Positions 61,797 to 64,000 of a stretch of DNA of 64,000 bases are shown here, piece after piece (within the stretch, counting starts at the first letter, position 1; each line of letters starts with the position of its first letter). The notes under the pieces were generated by a model. The model was not told where the DNA came from and searched no databases. It was given only the letters and a program-made list of their open reading frames with translations. This DNA comes from Oscillospiraceae bacterium. Its GTDB lineage: Bacteria; Bacillota; Clostridia; Oscillospirales; Ruminococcaceae. The translations under genes were made by a program, and so were the position numbers. The stretch lies in assembly GCA_017518255.1 (NCBI GenBank), contig JAFWVK010000053.1, forward strand, positions 27,122-91,121. The letters run 5' to 3'.

Positions 61797-63701
61797 ATGA
61801 AACATTTTTACAAGGCGGGGGCATCTCTTCTGAGTGTGCTGCTCGCGGTACAGGGGCTCCCCCTGTCATCGGTACCCGTTTCGGCGGATATCGAAGCCAT
61901 CCTTGAAACAGGTTTTGAGGACGGCGATGTATCGGCATTCAGCAAGCGCGGAGATACCGACACCTCGGAGATTGCCGCAACAACTGAGGATGCACATTCC
62001 GGCAAGACCTGCATGGCAGTCACGGGACGTACCAACAGCTGGAACGGTCCTTCAATTCAGCTCGAAGCGCTCGGCTGCAAGCCCGGCGTGCAGTATCTCG
62101 CATCTGCATGGGTCAAAATGAAGTGGTACAATAATGTTCACCTCAGTATGCAATATACTGACGATGAAGGTACCGCGCATTATAACAATCTTTCGGCTGT
62201 GCTCAGTCAGGGCGAATGGGTACAGATTCCCTTGACAAAGTTCAGCTTTTCAGAGGATATGAAGGATGTTTCGATCTATATTGAGGGCGAAGGGAATGAT
62301 ACACCGGATATGTGGGTCGATGATTTCACACTGACAACTGCACCGGTCTATCCGATTGAGCGGAATATCCCGTCTCTGAAGGATGTCTACGGCGATTATT
62401 TCAAAATCGGCGGTGCCGTTACCGCCGGCGAACTTGCACCGAACTCCACGAAGGATCTTATTCTCAAGCATTACAACAGTCTCACGCTCGGCAATGAGCT
62501 GAAGCCGGAAAATATGCTCGACCAGACGGCGTGTCAGGAATATCTCAAAGAAACCGGCGACAACACCGTTCCGCAGGTCAAGCTGAACGGCTCCGCAAAG
62601 GTGATTCTGAATTTCTGCCGGAAATACAAGATTCCGGTGCGCGGCCATGTACTGGTATGGCACAGCCAGACACCCGGCTGGTTCTTCAAAGATGACTACA
62701 CGCTTGAGGGCGCATGGGTTGACAAGGAAACCATGTTGAAGCGCATGGAGAACTACATCAAGGGTGTATTCGCCGCTCTGGAAGCGGAATATTCCGACAT
62801 CAACTTCTATGCATGGGACGTTGTAAACGAAGCATGGCGCGACGACGGCACGCCGCGTCAGCCGGGAACCTATGAGGAAAACGGAGAACTCTCCGGCTGG
62901 GTCAAGATTTTCGGCGACAATTCCTTTATTCCGTATGCATTTGAATATGCAAGACAGTATGCGCCGAAGAATACAAAACTTTACTACAATGACTTTAACG
63001 AGTATATGCCGCAGAAGGTTGAGGCAATCATCCAAATGGCAACCGAGCTGAAGGCAAAAGGGGTGATCGACGGAATCGGCTTGCAGTCGCACCTCAATGT
63101 CACAAACAACCAGACCTCCGATCCATTCCCCAGCGCATCCGTGTATAAGAGCGCTCTGGCAAAGTATGCGGAGACCGGTCTGGATCTTCAGGTCACGGAG
63201 CTGGACGCAACCTATGACCACAGCGTCGCAAACGGCGAAAAGCTCCAGGAACAGTATTACAGCGATATCATGGATGCCATTGTCGCATATAAAGACTACA
63301 TCTCTGCCGTTATCTTCTGGGGCACGACCGATGACCAGAGCTGGCGTTCAAGCAGAACACCGCTTCTCTTCAACGAGGATTACACCGCAAAGCCCTGCTT
63401 CTATTCGATCATCGACGGAATTGAGTATACCCCGCATTCCGAGACCACGACCGAAACGACAAGCATTCAGACACCGGACAATCTGATGTTCGGCGATGTG
63501 GATTGCAGCGGCGGTGTGGACGTGCTGGATGCCGTAATGCTGGCGCGTGTCGCAGCCGAGGATACAAAGTCAGGAGTGACCGACACCGGAAAGCTCAATG
63601 CAGACGTCACACATGACGGTGCGGTCAAGACCGACGACCTCACAAAACTGCTGAAATATCTTGCCGGCCTGGTTACAGATGCTGAACTCATCGGACAATA
63701 A
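61797..63701 (+). CDS. Cellulosomal endo-beta-1,4-xylanase: CBM22-GH10-dockerin
   Basis: This 634-residue secreted xylanase has a signal peptide (1 to about 30), a CBM22 (about 32-183, with AVTGRTNSWNG and the GEWVQIPLTKF strand), a GH10 domain (about 190-545), a Thr/Ser linker (546-560), and a type I dockerin (563-628, loops DVDCSGGVDVLD and DVTHDGAVKTDD). The catalytic acid/base is E345 in DVVNEAW and the nucleophile E468 in VTELDA; the substrate motifs VLVWHSQTPGWF and GNELKPENM are intact. It cuts the xylan backbone and docks onto a scaffoldin. GGGGAGG lies 6 bases before the ATG. Its CBM22 resembles the second CBM22 of the large xylanase. Confidence 0.96.
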   Translation: MKHFYKAGASLLSVLLAVQGLPLSSVPVSADIEAILETGFEDGDVSAFSKRGDTDTSEIAATTEDAHSGKTCMAVTGRTNSWNGPSIQLEALGCKPGVQYLASAWVKMKWYNNVHLSMQYTDDEGTAHYNNLSAVLSQGEWVQIPLTKFSFSEDMKDVSIYIEGEGNDTPDMWVDDFTLTTAPVYPIERNIPSLKDVYGDYFKIGGAVTAGELAPNSTKDLILKHYNSLTLGNELKPENMLDQTACQEYLKETGDNTVPQVKLNGSAKVILNFCRKYKIPVRGHVLVWHSQTPGWFFKDDYTLEGAWVDKETMLKRMENYIKGVFAALEAEYSDINFYAWDVVNEAWRDDGTPRQPGTYEENGELSGWVKIFGDNSFIPYAFEYARQYAPKNTKLYYNDFNEYMPQKVEAIIQMATELKAKGVIDGIGLQSHLNVTNNQTSDPFPSASVYKSALAKYAETGLDLQVTELDATYDHSVANGEKLQEQYYSDIMDAIVAYKDYISAVIFWGTTDDQSWRSSRTPLLFNEDYTAKPCFYSIIDGIEYTPHSETTTETTSIQTPDNLMFGDVDCSGGVDVLDAVMLARVAAEDTKSGVTDTGKLNADVTHDGAVKTDDLTKLLKYLAGLVTDAELIGQ

Positions 63702-63712
63702 ACAGATGAAAA

Positions 63713-63741
63713 GAGACGGACTGCAAAAAGCAGTCCGTCTC
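63713..63741 (+). terminator. Terminator of the dockerin xylanase gene
   Basis: GAGACGGACTGC (63713-63724) and GCAGTCCGTCTC (63730-63741) form a perfect 12-bp stem around AAAAA, 11 bases after the stop. The T tail is weak. Confidence 0.8.
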
Positions 63742-63806
63742 AGCTTGTAGATAAAGTCCTCTGTTCTAATTTAGAATAACGCAAGAGAGGCATAGAGATC
63801 AATAAT

Positions 63807-63952
63807 GGGGGAAGCTGCCCTTTTAGAAAAAGGGGGCTTCCCCCAAGCCCCTATCTTCCCAAAAAAGAACGCAAAATTGGGAGTTTCGCTGCCTGCGGGC
63901 AGCGACGAGGGACGCTGTCCCTCGACCCTGCGAGCTTTTTGAAAAAAGCTCG
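63807..63952. repeat. Array of consecutive hairpins (intergenic repeat element)
   Basis: At least four strong stems follow each other: GGGGGAAGC(TG)CCCTTTT with AAAAGGG(G)GCTTCCCCC (63807-63844), CGCTGCC with GGCAGCG (63887-63904), CGAGGGAC with GTCCCTCG (63906-63924), and CGAGCTTTTT with AAAAAGCTCG (63931-63952). A weaker CCCAA/TTGGG stem lies between the first two. There is no open frame. It resembles repeated intergenic elements I have seen in related gut clostridia, but copy number cannot be judged here. No gene is visible between 63742 and the window end. Confidence 0.7.
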
Positions 63953-64000
63953 ATCAAAAACTTTTATAAGACACAGATAGGGTTTCTCGACAGACTGAGA

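Noticed and set aside
1..64000. CRISPR arrays, tRNA, rRNA, insertion sequences and prophage
   Set aside because: I looked for spaced direct repeats, tRNA-like cloverleaves with T-loop sequences, transposase motifs and phage genes and found none that could be supported.

Overview
The window reads as a chromosomal segment of a Gram-positive, strictly anaerobic, plant-fibre-degrading Firmicute of the cellulolytic Ruminococcus group (R. champanellensis / R. flavefaciens lineage is my best guess from gene content, not from a search). Three secreted proteins end in, or contain, type I dockerins, which implies a cellulosome. One of them has the CBM22-GH10-CBM22-dockerin-GH43-CBM6 layout I associate with ruminococcal xylanases. 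Strong ribosome sites, TTGxxx-17-TATAAT promoters, pyruvate formate-lyase, IorAB and an apparently pyridine-nucleotide-independent thioredoxin reductase all fit a low-redox fermentative anaerobe. I see no rRNA, tRNA, CRISPR array, insertion sequence or phage gene.

Layout. 1-4.3 kb (+): end of a mannose-6-phosphate isomerase gene, ROK glucokinase, a small unknown protein, proB-proA, and an Rrf2/IscR-type regulator with three candidate Fe-S cysteines, followed by a decayed remnant of an amino-acid ABC transporter ATPase. 4.5-11.5 kb: two divergent dockerin proteins, a DUF4874/DUF4832 protein (-) and the large bifunctional xylanase (+), separated by a 0.65-kb regulatory region. 11.8-14.1 kb (+): nadB-nadC. 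14.5-18.4 kb (+): a pyruvate formate-lyase locus in which the enzyme is split: a 692-residue catalytic chain without the glycyl-radical segment, a 78-residue protein that looks like a degenerate copy of that segment, a 79-residue protein with the intact glycyl-radical motif, a GNAT acetyltransferase, and the radical-SAM activase. 18.5-22.2 kb (+): an HD-GYP phosphodiesterase and a GGDEF protein with a LacI-like sensor (a cyclic-di-GMP pair). 22.3-23.9 kb (+): pssA-psd, giving phosphatidylethanolamine.

24.0-43.2 kb (-): one long surface-polysaccharide operon driven by a perfect TTGACA-17-TATAAT promoter. It encodes the dTDP-sugar genes rmlA, rmlB, a thymidylate kinase, fdtA-like and fdtB-like, then an initiating sugar-phosphate transferase, two CarB-like ATP-grasp enzymes, an NAD-epimerase, four paralogous sugar-transfer-associated ATP-grasp proteins, a membrane acyltransferase, a single GT2, Wzy-like and Wzx-like membrane proteins, and UDP-galactopyranose mutase. 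It has few glycosyltransferases and many amide-ligase-like enzymes.

43.8-54.3 kb: a UDP-sugar pyrophosphorylase (+), then (-) a large BspA-type leucine-rich-repeat protein without a signal peptide, mreB with a GNAT gene, and an envelope/redox operon (GNAT, DHHW protein, membrane-anchored PpiC-like foldase, thioredoxin-reductase-like flavoprotein). 54.5-60.0 kb (+): a transglutaminase-like lipoprotein and the iorA-iorB-deaminase-paaK operon for aryl-pyruvate/aryl-acetyl-CoA metabolism. 60.2-63.7 kb (+): an orphan sugar-binding lipoprotein and a second dockerin xylanase (CBM22-GH10). The last 300 bases are a dense array of hairpins that looks like an intergenic repeat element.

Best candidates for something undescribed: the three-piece pyruvate formate-lyase with its degenerate partner, and the ATP-grasp-rich polysaccharide cluster. 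A CCCATTG element over the -35 box is shared by four promoters (rrf2, nadB, pfl, iorA) and may define a redox regulon. All functional calls come from reading the sequence; none has been checked against a database.
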